DNA from: Bombyx mori
Taxonomy: Eukaryota > Arthropoda > Insecta > Lepidoptera > Bombycidae
DNA length: 64,000 nt
Assembly: GCF_030269925.1 (NCBI RefSeq)
Contig: NC_085119.1
Coordinates: 14,295,001 to 14,359,000 of the forward strand
Direction of reading: 5' to 3'
Shown here: positions 53,868-63,689 of the stretch, in pieces
Numbering within the stretch: position 1 is the stretch's first letter
Layout of the letters: each line of letters starts with the position of its first letter
Program-made: the position numbers and the translations under genes
The notes under the pieces: model-generated
What the model was told of the DNA's origin: nothing
Seen by the model: the letters and a program-made list of their open reading frames with translations, nothing else
Database searches by the model: none

Positions 53868-55958
53868 TTTTTTTTTTTTTTTTTTTTTTTTATGATTGAG
53901 AGATTACTGGTGGCCCGAAGGCCTTTCCAGTTTCACCAGGACAGGTGGGCGAGCAAAGGCTCAGCCAGGAGGGGTGGTATTTGCTAACAACTGCCCGAGC
54001 GCCTCCGAAGGAGACCTAACAACTCAAGAGCAATTGCTTCGCGAATGAATCTACTACCGGATCGGAATCGCGACCCGCTGAGAAGATCCGGCGAGAAACT
54101 CAGCGGGCTGATGCATGGGCTAGGTTGCACGTCGACCTCTTTGTCGAGTTCGACGAGTACGGTTACTGGGGTCCCTAAGCCTGCTCCTAGTATTAGAGCT
54201 GAAGGCATCTAATGCAAAGGTTATTGGATCTGATGGATCCGTAAGGACGTGTCTAGGGCGTCGACGGTGACTGGCTCCTGCATGATCAGGATTCGGTGCG
54301 TAGTCAGCGGCGGCAACGATAAGGCGATTATCATGACGCATAGCCTTATCGAAGTATCGTTCCGACGCTGACTTCATGTATTTCTGGATTGATTCAAGGC
54401 CCAGGTCGTCGTGTAGGTCAACGTTCCTCACGAACCACGGAGCCCCGACGGCTAACCTGCAAAAGCGAGATTGTAGGGATTGGAGGGTGTCTATGTGTGT
54501 GCGGGCCGCGTGAGCGAACACCACACTCGCGTAAGTCATGATGGGCCTTATGCAAGTTTTGTAAAGTGTCACCTTGTTCCGAAGGGACATTTTACTCCGC
54601 TTACAGATCATGGGATAGAGTCTGCCGAGAATGAATGCGGCACGGTCGCGGACTGTTTTTATGTGTGGGCGGAATGTCATGGATGCATCCAGGGTGACTC
54701 CCAGGTACTTAACCTTCCTGACCCAGCGTATAGGTTGGCCGAAGAGGGTGATCGGGGGAGTGATATTTCTCCTCCTAATGCGGGAGGAAATAAGCGGTGA
54801 GTTTCCCCTTTGAAATAACACTGCTGTGCTTTTCGCCGGGTTGATGTCTATGCGCCATTTTCGGAACCACTGTCCGAGGGCTAACGCTGCGCTCTGGAGT
54901 TTACTCGCGATTAGGGACTTGTTTCTACTTGAGTAGTAAACGGTTGTGTCGTCAGCGAATAAGGCTAGCTGGGTCGGCGGCGACCGGGGAATATCATTAA
55001 TAAATAAACTAAATAAGAGCGGTGAGAGAACGGAGCCTTGCGGCACTCCAGCCGTGAGTGGTCGTGGGGAGGAGCGGGTTCCCTCTACTCGATATCGAAA
55101 AGAGCGGTTCGACAAGAAGTCCCGTATGATGAGCACGAGACTATCCGGCACGCCCATGTTGAATAGTTTGAAAATCAAACCGTTGTGCCAGACTTTGTCG
55201 AACGCTTTTGCGACGTCGAAGAAGAGAGCTCCCGTGTATAACGGTTTTGGTCGATTAAGTCCCACAAGAATGTGCTCCGTGAGGCGGTGCACCTGTTGTA
55301 CGCATGAGTGATTTGCACGGAATCCGAATTGTTCATCAATGAGAATGCCCTTGGATGAGACGAAGTCTCTGAGGCGTTTGTAGAGCAGACGCTCATACAG
55401 TTTGCCTAGAGACATGAGGAGGCTAATCGGGCGATAACTCGTCGGATTATTTTTTGGTTTACCGGGTTTGTGTATGCCGATAACGTCCGCTTCTTTCCAC
55501 ACCGTGGGAAAGATACAGTTAGCCATAGCGGCATTGAAAATAGATGCCAACATCACGATGAGTTGGACGGGTAAAAGTTTAATAACGCGATTAGATATAC
55601 CGTCGGAACCGGGAGCCTTGCGAGGACGTAGGTCTTTGATCAGGTCTTTAACTTCCATTGAGGTGACGGACGGTAACGCGTCCAAGGGTGGCAAGGAGGC
55701 TCTGCGTTCTACCTCACTGTCTACTAATTCTACATGAACAGGGTCCGCGGATTGAATGCTGGGCATGCACTGGGCTTGCAATGTATCGGCCAGCAGCTCT
55801 GCTTTTTCGTCATCATCGAACGCCGCGAGTCGGCCTGAGGGGCCTACGAGGGGGGGCATAGTTACTACCGTATCCGATTTGAGAGTACGAGCTAAGCGGT
55901 AGTAAGACCTTTGAGAGGGCGCGAGTCCTTCTAAGAAATCAGACCATCTGGCATCTCG
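53868..55958 (-). mobile_element. Jockey-clade LINE, 5' truncated, with 10-bp TSD
   Basis: The element has a 26-base T run (A tail on minus) at its left end and the Jockey 3' UTR, then the RT frame. TCGCAAAAGT is repeated at 53858-53867 and 55959-55968, so the insertion boundaries are exact and the element is about 2.09 kb. A full element would also carry gag and endonuclease domains upstream. These were never copied here. It is the reference for the shorter tails at 8.3, 31.0, 39.9, 48.4 and 53.1 kb. Confidence 0.93.
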
Positions 55959-56000
55959 TCGCAAAAGTGTCGGCTCAGAAGCCGTCCGAGCTCTTTGCAT
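54120..56000 (-). CDS. Jockey-clade reverse transcriptase, N-truncated
   Basis: An uninterrupted 626-residue frame. RT fingers begin around residue 120 (APGSDGISNRVIK) and continue through SYRPISLLMSLGKLYE (about 188-203). Motif A is FFDVAKAFDKVW (catalytic Asp near 262). Motif B is AGVPQGSVLSPLLF (about 317-330). Motif C is ALFADDTTVYYS (Asp-Asp near 350-351). The thumb KYLGVTLDASMTF is near 431 and an arginine-rich tail ends the protein. The protein copies element RNA into DNA at a nicked target. The endonuclease and zinc-knuckle parts are missing, so it cannot be autonomous. Residues 1-14 are read from flanking host DNA and the TSD, not from the element. No stops or frameshifts suggests recent insertion. 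Confidence 0.92.
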   Translation of the reverse strand: MQRARTASEPTLLRRDARWSDFLEGLAPSQRSYYRLARTLKSDTVVTMPPLVGPSGRLAAFDDDEKAELLADTLQAQCMPSIQSADPVHVELVDSEVERRASLPPLDALPSVTSMEVKDLIKDLRPRKAPGSDGISNRVIKLLPVQLIVMLASIFNAAMANCIFPTVWKEADVIGIHKPGKPKNNPTSYRPISLLMSLGKLYERLLYKRLRDFVSSKGILIDEQFGFRANHSCVQQVHRLTEHILVGLNRPKPLYTGALFFDVAKAFDKVWHNGLIFKLFNMGVPDSLVLIIRDFLSNRSFRYRVEGTRSSPRPLTAGVPQGSVLSPLLFSLFINDIPRSPPTQLALFADDTTVYYSSRNKSLIASKLQSAALALGQWFRKWRIDINPAKSTAVLFQRGNSPLISSRIRRRNITPPITLFGQPIRWVRKVKYLGVTLDASMTFRPHIKTVRDRAAFILGRLYPMICKRSKMSLRNKVTLYKTCIRPIMTYASVVFAHAARTHIDTLQSLQSRFCRLAVGAPWFVRNVDLHDDLGLESIQKYMKSASERYFDKAMRHDNRLIVAAADYAPNPDHAGASHRRRPRHVLTDPSDPITFALDAFSSNTRSRLRDPSNRTRRTRQRGRRAT

Positions 56001-56494
56001 TGTTTAAATTTTGATTAAAAAACACGTATTTTTTTCCTATACTTTGACGTTTCACTAATTCAAAACAACATCGATGTTTTCCGTTCCTCATTTTGCGTCC
56101 CTCATTACGGACATTATTTCATTTAGTCTATAATTATTTGTACATTTGATTATCGGTTTAAATGGGGTAGCCGCTCGCTACGGGCGAACAATTAATTAAG
56201 GTACCTTAGCTCCCTACCGAATTATTAAATCGGTAAAATAATTCATGTAATTTAAAAGGAGTACGTCATAATGTTAACTTGTTTTAGGAGTTTCAATTCA
56301 TAAACAAGTTACCTTTTGTTTACAGTAAAGTAGAATATTATAAGAATAAAACATTGATATATGTATGTATATGTATTGTTATCTTCTAGGGGAACTAATG
56401 TCCTTATATAAAAAATATATTTTCAATTAATTGTAATTAATCTTGAGCTATCTTTTCATACACGTTACAGACGTGAATTCAAAGTCCGAATTAT
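56001..56494. other. Unassigned AT-rich stretch
   Basis: No supported feature. Confidence 0.3.
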
Positions 56495-56690
56495 ACTACA
56501 ATCGTTTCTATTCTATTCTATAAGCCCACAAACGTCCACTGTTGGACATAGACCTCCTCTCTATTCTATTCTATAAGCCCACAAATGTCCATTGCTAGTC
56601 ATAGGCCTCCCCCAAGCGTCGCCACAAAGATCGGTCCTGCGCTGCTTGCATTCAGCTAATCCCCGCGAACCTCGACATAATATTGTTTAT
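56495..56690 (-). mobile_element. LINE 3' UTR fragment with tandem duplication
   Basis: CCACAAACGTCCACTGTTGG with ACATAGACCTCC and CCACAAATGTCCATTGCTAG with TCATAGGCCTCCC are two diverged copies of a roughly 60-base unit, each preceded by (TCTAT)n. This phrase (reverse complement GGAGGCCTATGTCCAGCAGTGG) is typical of RTE-type 3' ends, also seen at 62.6 kb. Confidence 0.65.
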
Positions 56691-56716
56691 TATCCACGCA
56701 CTCCAATTATTATAGA

Positions 56717-57125
56717 CTAGCGGCCCGCTCCAGCTCCGCTCGGGTCTTTAATAAAATTTTCAACGATATTTGATGTTGTTTTATTTTTTTAAATAAAAGA
56801 ACATTTACTATAATAACTATAATAGTTAGACATATGCTGTCGCGACACTTTTAGTAAAGAATAATGTGTTCTACAAAGTCGTAGTACATTATTTTATTCT
56901 ATCATCAATAGTTTTCGCAGGGCACGCGATGTAAAGAGTATTTTAGGTAATTTTTTTACACCTTGGGTTACATTATGGCAGTTTTAGTAAGGATCCCAAA
57001 TTTTTTTCAAAAAAGAATATAGCCTATGTCGCTCAGGAATAGTGTAGCTTCGAAACAGTGAAATAATTTTTCAAATCAATACAAACAAACAAATAAATCT
57101 TTCCTCTTTATAATATTAGTATAGA
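56717..57125 (-). mobile_element. Helitron, non-autonomous, both termini intact
   Basis: On the minus strand it begins A|TCTATACTAATATTATAAAG and ends GGAGCTGGAGCGGGCCG|CTAG|T. The TC and CTAG ends, the A-T target and a GC-rich subterminal region define a Helitron. It is 409 bp and non-coding. The partial copy at 13.4-14.0 kb belongs to the same family. Confidence 0.88.
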
Positions 57126-57475
57126 TCAAATAGCACATTAGAATTATGGTTTGCAGACATAAATTAACGATCAACAGTGATTGCCGGTCATGTTAGCGCG
57201 AAACGTATTCTCTCTGTCTACATTGTGAGTATAACGCGCACGATGTAATGAATATTCAGGAGTTAATGCTGTGACAAGGCATAAATTTAGCTGAGCACGG
57301 AACCTAGGATGCCGGAGCTTGCCACGTTTTTATTCAACTCATTTTTACACGCTTTATATCAGCTTCACGTGTATGTATGTTTGTGTGCTTGTAACTGACT
57401 CCTCTAGGCGCGATTTTGACCCACGTTAAGCGACCAGATTTCATTCAAACTTTGTAGATTTACCGAGGACCGATG
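57126..57475. other. Repeat-like flank of a fold-back element
   Basis: The phrase GACCCACGTTAAGCGACCAG through CCGATGACAGTTCAA is a dispersed string also seen in part near 300 and 30895. No gene. Confidence 0.4.
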
Positions 57476-57544
57476 ACAGTTCAATATTTAAAAAAAAAAT
57501 GAAAAAATTTAAATCAACTAAAAAATGAAAAATAAATAATAGTT

Positions 57545-57880
57545 TAAAAAAACTAAAAAACACGCTTTATATAAAATTCTATAACAGATACAAAATAAAT
57601 TTTATTAAATTTAAATTAAAAATAGTGTAAAAAAAAGTATATTTTATTGTAAAAAAAGCATGGGGTGCATGGTGTTATTAGTTATATTTTTCTGACAGAT
57701 ATGAGTAGAAGAATTATTATTTCAATAATATCTTAAAAAGCACCCAACGCTTTTTTTACAATAAAATATCTTTCTTTTTAGAGTATTTTCCATTTCAATT
57801 TATTAAAATTCATTTTCTATTTTTAGTTGAATTTTATATACAGCGTGTTTTTTACTTTTTTTTAATCTATTATTAATTTT
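57545..57880. repeat. Long imperfect fold-back repeat
   Basis: The left arm (about 57545-57672) contains AAAAACACGCTTTATATAAA and TATTTTATTGTAAAAAAAGC. The right arm (about 57737-57880) contains their reverse complements (GCTTTTTTTACAATAAAATA, TTTTATATACAGCGTGTTTT). The spacer is about 65 bases. This would form a hairpin of well over 100 bp with some loops. No coding capacity. Confidence 0.82.
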
Positions 57881-58140
57881 TTTACTATCGTTTTCGATGG
57901 AAAAAAGCAGCTACCTGACACGTAAATAAGGTTGACATTTCAATTGTATTGTTTTGTAGTTTTTTATTCGGAATACGTACTGACCGGTGCTTTACTTACG
58001 TGCAATATTAACAAACTACATTGGACAATTTTGCGGTAAAATTCACGGTTGTGATGTTGTAATGGAGTTGGTAATTGTCGATCCTGAATTGATTTAGAAT
58101 GGAAACGAGAGGACAACCTCTCTCTACAACTCTCTTTTTT

Positions 58141-58385
58141 TACTGGTGGTAGGACCTCTTGTGAGTCCGCGCGGGTAGGTACCACCACCCTGCCTATTTC
58201 TGCCGTGACGCAGTAATGCATTTCGGTTTGAAGGGTGGGGCAGCCGTTGTAACTATACTGAGATCTTAGAACTTATATCTCAAGGTGGGTGGCGCATTTA
58301 CGTTGTAGATGTCCATGGGCTCCAGTAACCACTTTACACCAGGTGGGCTGTGAGCTCGTCCACCCATCTAAGCAATAAAAAAAAA
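58141..58385 (+). mobile_element. Bm1 SINE, headless copy
   Basis: Near-consensus body from TACTGGTGGTAGGACC to poly(A), one of the least diverged copies here. Confidence 0.94.
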
Positions 58386-58745
58386 TATATGCCTCTACAG
58401 GGTATTCCAGTACTATGGTTACACAGCCCGCCCTCGTAGAGATAGTCTGGAAAGTGCATAATTATGGGCAATGTAGATGGTTAAAGACCTCTGAGGAGAA
58501 GTCTAGACTTTGATTAGACTTCGCCGAAGAACTCAATATGCTGATGCATCAGGCCGAAGATCATAGCAAGAGGAAGAGCTTTCTGTAGCGTTTTTATCAA
58601 AGCTGCGATCCTCATCAGTGAAGGAATGATTTAAGTAGGAAGAGGAATGTTTAATTCGAGAACATAAGTCTTCAAAAATGTACGACGTGTTAATACAGTT
58701 ATGTTGTTAATTGATAGTGTTCTTATAAATAGCTAGAAATATTTT
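58386..58745. other. Unassigned stretch
   Basis: No supported feature. Confidence 0.3.
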
Positions 58746-59046
58746 TTATGCTTAGATAGGTGGACGAGCTCAAGGCCCACCTGGTGTTAAGTGGTTACCG
58801 GAGTCCACATGCATCTACAAAAGGCCGCTACCCACTTTGATAAACGAGTTCTAAGGTCTAAGTTTTAACAGTCCAACCACTGCCTCACGCTTCAAACCGA
58901 AACGCTTTACTGCTTCACGGTCGTTATAGGCAGGGTAGTGGTAGCTACCCGTGCGGACTAAGAAGACGTCCTACCGCTAGTAATTACGCAAATTGTAATT
59001 TTGCGGTTTCGTTTTTTATTACACGATGTTATAATATATTTCAGCG
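58746..59046 (-). mobile_element. Bm1 SINE with partial linker
   Basis: Reversed body followed by the linker (TAATTACGCAAATTGTAATT to ACACGATGTTATA). It stops before the tRNA-like head. The body is moderately diverged. Confidence 0.88.
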
Positions 59047-59499
59047 TGGAAATAAGTAGTGAGCAAATAATCGTAAATAATATACTTCTTTTGGTTTTAT
59101 GGCTCGACGTTAACAGATTCAAATGAACAACATAAAAGACAAAATGAAAAGATGCAGCAATGCGAATTTACATAACTATGAAACTGTGTTCAACGTTATG
59201 CAGATTTTTCAAATAAAATTTTAGTAGAAAACGCTAAAGGACTATTTAATTGCGATCCAACTATTTTTTATTTATTTTTGTTGTCTCATTTGTGACATTG
59301 AAGCGCTTTGGCAGTAAAGAAAAATAGCAAATTGCTATGATGGCAAAAGGCATGACGCTCTCGACTCCCATGTGTGTGAGCTTTATGCTCAAGCCCACTA
59401 GGCACTCCATTGCTTTTGTCCGAGTTGTGTACTACTGCCTTTTTTTAAATTTTCGCTCAGCAAAGCTCGCTGCTTGTACAAACTTTATTTTAATATTTA
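59047..59499. other. Unassigned stretch
   Basis: The 108-codon plus-strand frame at 59337-59663 runs into the Helitron-like element and has no motif, so it is not called. Confidence 0.3.
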
Positions 59500-59701
59500 C
59501 TAGCGCCTCGCTTTTGTTTCGCTTCGGAAACTGTAATTTATTATTGATTTTTCCACTATTTAATGAATGTTATTATACATATAAACCTTCCTCTTTGATC
59601 ATTCTACCTATTAAAAAACCGCATCAAAATCTGTTGCGTAGTTTTAAAGATTTACGGATATAGGGACAGAGAAAGCGACTTTGTTTTATACTATGTAGTG
59701 A
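59500..59701 (-). mobile_element. Short Helitron-like element
   Basis: Minus-strand 5' end A|TCACTACATAGTATAAAAC with AAAGTCGCTTTCTCTGTCCC. The 3' end has AAGCGAAACAAAAGCGAGGCG then CTAG|T. The TC and CTAG termini and A-T site are satisfied. At 202 bp it is an internally deleted member of a family common in Lepidoptera. Confidence 0.75.
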
Positions 59702-59785
59702 TTTCACATTTCTTTAAACTTTTTCATTAATTACAAACTCTATTATCAAATTTGTCAAATCTGTCGAGTGTCTAGTATGACCGAT

Positions 59786-61065
59786 TTTTTTTTTATACAT
59801 GCAAGACATGTTTTGCCGTCTCGGCCGATGTGACCTCCACGACGGGAGGGAGCCAGGCTCCAACGGAGGTATCGTTCGAGCGCGGATGCTTCAATCTCGA
59901 GGGTCAGTGTTAGAGGTATTGTTTCACCGTTTGGAAAACCCGTCAGCTATCAAGGCCTTGATAAGGTGGTCCAGCTATCGTAGACTGGGTGAACGTCTCA
60001 CTTTCCGGTTAAAGCAGGTGCTAGCTATGTCCTATGAGGAGGCAGTCTCCTCCCGGTGATGGTCACGGGGCGACCTAAGGGGGTTGAGGCTGCGCCGCAC
60101 GCTACCGTCACTCTAGCGCGCTGGCACCAGGAGGACGGGACGGCGCGTCGGCGGCTGCGGACTGCGATGCGGTCCGCATTTTCGTCGTCGCTATCGTCGC
60201 CGAACATACTGTTGAAGAGCAACCCGGTCGGCGGTGTATCGCATTCCGACCCGGCCCCGCTCCGGTTCTGGCCCAGCGGGGTATCCCGGAACACCAGCGG
60301 CACCGCCTGGGCGGCCTGGTAGGGCAGCCGTACCGCGGATACCGACGTCGTTGGTCGTCGACTATCGCCTCGACGAGCCGTTGGTCGGGCGTCCTCGGGG
60401 TGGCGCCGCGTGTCTGGTTGTAGTGTTGACCGCGGGAACCCCCCTAATCTGACCGGGTTCTGACCCCGGACGGAGATCGGACGTCGGTTGTAAGAGTCCA
60501 GGGGAGTCGTTTAGTGGGTGGGCCCTAAAATCCTTGGGCCCGCGATCTGCTCTCAACACCTGCAGATCGTTGAGTCTCACATACAGCGCGCCCCCTAGGC
60601 GCGGGGACCTCGTAGGAGGTTCGCACCCGGGCCGAAAAAAAAAAAAAAAGATGCTAGCTATGTGTGTTTTGGGTGGTATCTGACCTCCTTAGTCCAGAGG
60701 AACTCATCGATGGTGTTCCACCACTGTGGTTGCGCTGGGGGCAGGGTCGAACAAACGCACGGGGGCTGTCCCAAGTGGCTGTGGCAGCGCTGTGTCCTCG
60801 TCGCTCATGCATGACCATCCTGTCACTCCCAACCATCGTACTGACGATGTTGGGTAGTCACGAGTTCTGGCGATTCAAAGGCGATGCTCGATTTCTGTGA
60901 GTCCACCATCTCGCATAAAAAGGACGTGAAACGGCAGAGGAAGAGCTTATCACAGGGATGATCCTTCGCCGCCGAGAAGGGTCGGGCAGGGACCGGAGTG
61001 GGGCTATGGTCCGAACAATACAATAGTGGTCCCCCTCGATCCTAGACAAGCCTACCGACGCAATC
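59786..61065 (-). mobile_element. GC-rich LINE-like 3' region, interrupted
   Basis: On the minus strand the GC-rich sequence from about 61065 runs to 60664, is interrupted, and resumes at 60018 down to a poly(A) seen as the T run at 59786. The joined text is continuous across the duplicated target. No motif-bearing frame can be read, so it is probably 3' UTR or a decayed C-terminus of an R1- or Jockey-group LINE. Confidence 0.5.
60031..60651 (+). mobile_element. GC-rich LINE 3' end with 12-bp TSD
   Basis: TGCTAGCTATGT is repeated exactly at 60019-60030 and 60652-60663. The 621-bp insert is strongly CpG-rich and ends in a 15-base A run. It is a 5'-truncated retrotransposon in the orientation opposite to its host element. 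A short frame to 60322 (APLRFWPSGVSRNTSG region) could be the protein end, but I recognise no motif. Confidence 0.82.
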
Positions 61066-62150
61066 ACGATTACAGAAACTAATACACTACTACAGTTGTT
61101 GCTTCTAATTTGTATTCGAACCTAACTTTATTATTAATTCCATAACTCAATCATGCTCCAATAACTAAATTGGAAAATTACACGTGAACCGATTCAGTAT
61201 GTTTCAGGTTTCAGCTTAAACTTAGTGTTATCGGTATAGTAGGAAAATTTGAATTTGTAAGGGCCTTTTTTTGTTAGCGTGAAGTTAGTTTTTTTATTTT
61301 TGTGTTTAGTATTTTTGTTTCTACGAACTCATGACTATATTTTGTTACCACATGTTTTTGTTATTCTCATAAACGAATGAAGAGAGAATGTTATTAAAAA
61401 TGCTATAGTCTAATTACAGCAATGGTTCGAATTGTGTAATGTAATTAAGACAATGACAATGGTTATTATCGCGATTTTCATATTTGATAGCTGCTACTCA
61501 TAATACTCTACTATAAAAAAGGAAAAACTTATTAAATGTGAATAGCACAGCAAGTATACACAGCAATAATAAAAAAATTCGCGATAATCTAAATAAGTTC
61601 GTAAGAAATCAACGCTGTTTTCCAATTATTAAATAGAAAACATTAAACGAGTAATCTTTAATAGAGAATAAAATGGAACTTATTTTATATATTTTTTTCT
61701 TTATATTCTTTTCCTTATAAAAAAAATAATTTTGCTTTTAAATAGTCTGGCTCCTGTATACATCGTTTTGAACGTCAAATTCAGGATGTAGCCGTCCGTG
61801 TTCACACGTGTCATGCCAAGCGTTAAAAAAATTATAGTATTTTTACGAACCTGAGAAGCGTTGAGTTTGCGTTTAATAATAATTTGTATTAATACAAGCG
61901 TGTGCTATCAAAACCTGTATTTTTTTTAAATAAAATTTAAAAATGTTGATTATGTTTAAAAAGTATGTACGTATGTATGTTTGCTTGCAGCGCAATAAGA
62001 TCTCTGTATATACGAGTATAGTGTTGCAACTGCCTAAAGCTCAAAACCTGGATAATGTACCTATTTTTTTACAAAAACAATATAACACGTCTTCGCGAAT
62101 GACTTGTTCGATGGCATTGTTACACTTCCTCTATTGTGCCCGTATATAAT
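61066..62150. other. AT-rich unassigned stretch of 1.1 kb
   Basis: No gene, SINE or LINE signal. Confidence 0.35.
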
Positions 62151-62177
62151 AATATTATATATGTATAATATAATATT

Positions 62178-62290
62178 GAAAAAGATGGCACAATATATTT
62201 TACATACATATATATAATATTATATTATACATATATACATATATAATATTATATATATATGTATGTAAAATATATTGTGCCATCTTTTTC
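62178..62290. repeat. Near-perfect AT-rich hairpin
   Basis: GAAAAAGATGGCACAATATA at 62178 and its reverse complement TATATTGTGCCATCTTTTTC ending at 62290 bracket further complementary TACATACATATATATAAT sequence. Arms are about 48-50 bases with a two-base length difference and a loop of about 15 bases. The unit would extrude a cruciform or give a long RNA hairpin if transcribed. Confidence 0.92.
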
Positions 62291-62322
62291 AAACACCATC
62301 TTTTGGACATCTCGTTTCTAAT

Positions 62323-62576
62323 TTACTGGTGGTAGGACCTCTTGTGAGTCCGCACGGGTGGGTACCACCACCCCGCCTATTTCTGCCGCGAAGCAGTAAT
62401 GTGTTTCGGTTTGAAGGGTGGGGCAGCCGTTGTAACTATACTTGCGACCTTAGAACTTATATCTCAAGGTGGGTGGCACATTTACGTTGTAGATGTCTAT
62501 GGGCTCCAGTAACCACTTAACACCAGGTGGGCTGTGAGCTAGTCCACCCATCTAAACAATAACAAAAAAAAAAAAA
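62323..62576 (+). mobile_element. Bm1 SINE, headless copy
   Basis: Near-consensus body with an A-rich tail, starting 32 bases after the hairpin. Confidence 0.94.
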
Positions 62577-62609
62577 TTACTAAGTGGAAACCTTTTTTAA
62601 ATATACCTA

Positions 62610-62730
62610 CTTCATCATCATCAACAGCCCACAGTCGTCCACTGCTGGCATAGGCCTCTCCCAATCCACACCACTGAGCCCGGTCTGCGGCTCTCCTCAT
62701 CCACTTCTTGCCGGCCACCGTGCGGAGGTC
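62610..62730 (-). mobile_element. RTE-type LINE 3' end fragment
   Basis: TTCATCATCATCAACAGCCC, CGTCCACTGCTGGCATAGGC and CGGTCTGCGGCTCTCC are the reversed 3' end of a lepidopteran RTE-type LINE, whose tail is TGATGATGA on the minus strand. Confidence 0.65.
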
Positions 62731-63010
62731 ATTATTATTATTATTATTATCATTACTTAATGATAATAATTATAATAACTAGGAACACGCACGGTATTTT
62801 AGCCCCAAACTAGGATTCCCTGTGTTATAGGTACCAGAGACTGACATACATACATATGCACGTTTAATTATATACATATGTTGACAATAAGCACCCAGAC
62901 AAAGACTAAACAAACCTGTTCTTTATACGAATCTTTGCCCGATGTGGGAATCGAACCTACGACCCTTGGCGCAGCAGCAAGGCGCACAAACTACTGTACC
63001 ACAGAGTCAA
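62731..63010 (-). mobile_element. Second tRNA-type SINE, full copy
   Basis: On the minus strand: head with A-box side GTGGTACAGTAGTTTGTGCG and B box GGTTCGATTCCC, then CAAAGATTCGTATAAAG, AACAGGTTTGTTTAGTC, ACAGGGAATCCTAG and a final (AAT)n tail (ATT run at 62731-62750). About 280 bp. It defines the family to which the pieces at 8.2, 23.1, 39.0 and 53.6 kb belong. Confidence 0.78.
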
Positions 63011-63119
63011 TAATGTTGTATCGTATAAAAATGAAAAGACGAAAACAAAAATAACGGATGTATCATATACAATAAATAAAAAATAAAGTGGAAATTATCA
63101 ATTTCAGTCATTTAATAAG

Positions 63120-63655
63120 AAGCAAAACAAAAAATGGGCTAAATTAAAAACTGAGTGGTACCCTCGAGAGGGGAAAAGATTAAAAGACGAACGTTCCAAA
63201 GGTGGGTAGACGATATAAAGGCCGTTGCAGGCTCTACGTGGAAGAGGAAATGCCACGAGCCGCACTTATGGCAGGATTTGGGGGAGGTCTATGCGAAAGC
63301 AAAACAATCTTTGCCGATGTCAAATGCTTAGAAAATTCATAATATTTTTTTATTGCTTAGATAGGTGCACCAGTTCACAGCCTACCTGGTGTTAAGTGGT
63401 TACTGGAACCCATAGACATCTACAACGTAAATGCGCCACCCACCTTGAGATATAAGTTATAAGGTCTCAGTATAGTTACAACGGCTGCCCCACCCTTCAA
63501 ACCGAAACGCATTACTACTTCACGGCAGAAATAGGCAGGGTGGTGGTACCTACCCGCGCGGACTCTCAACAGTACTACTACTAGTAAAAAGTTAAGTATG
63601 TACCTAAATATGAATTAAGGTTGTTAATAAAGGCTTCTTTATCTTTATCTTTTAT
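63120..63655 (+). pseudogene. RTE-like LINE C-terminus and tail, split by a SINE
   Basis: A frame from about 63150 to 63331 reads KRRTFQRWVDDIKAVAG, TWKRKCHEPHLWQDLGEVYA and stops. This matches the RW.DDI..VAG...W....LW..L.EAY end of RTE-type proteins. The 3' UTR resumes after the SINE and ends with AATAAAGGCTTCTTTATC plus TTTATC repeats at about 63640-63655. Confidence 0.72.
63343..63586 (-). mobile_element. Bm1 SINE, headless copy
   Basis: Reversed body inserted in the 3' UTR of the RTE-like LINE. The 5' end is slightly worn (CTACTACTAGTA). Confidence 0.92.
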
Positions 63656-63689
63656 CGTGATTGTGACGGGCAAAGTATCAAAGTATGGT

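Noticed and set aside
54480..55737. Several plus-strand frames of 60-121 codons
   Set aside because: Antisense shadows of the Jockey RT frame.
59337..59663. 108-codon plus-strand frame
   Set aside because: Its second half is inside the short Helitron-like element and it shows no motif.
60025..60303. 92-codon minus-strand frame rich in Asp and Arg
   Set aside because: Lies inside the TSD-bounded plus-strand LINE insert and crosses its left border. High GC lowers stop frequency, so a long frame is expected by chance.
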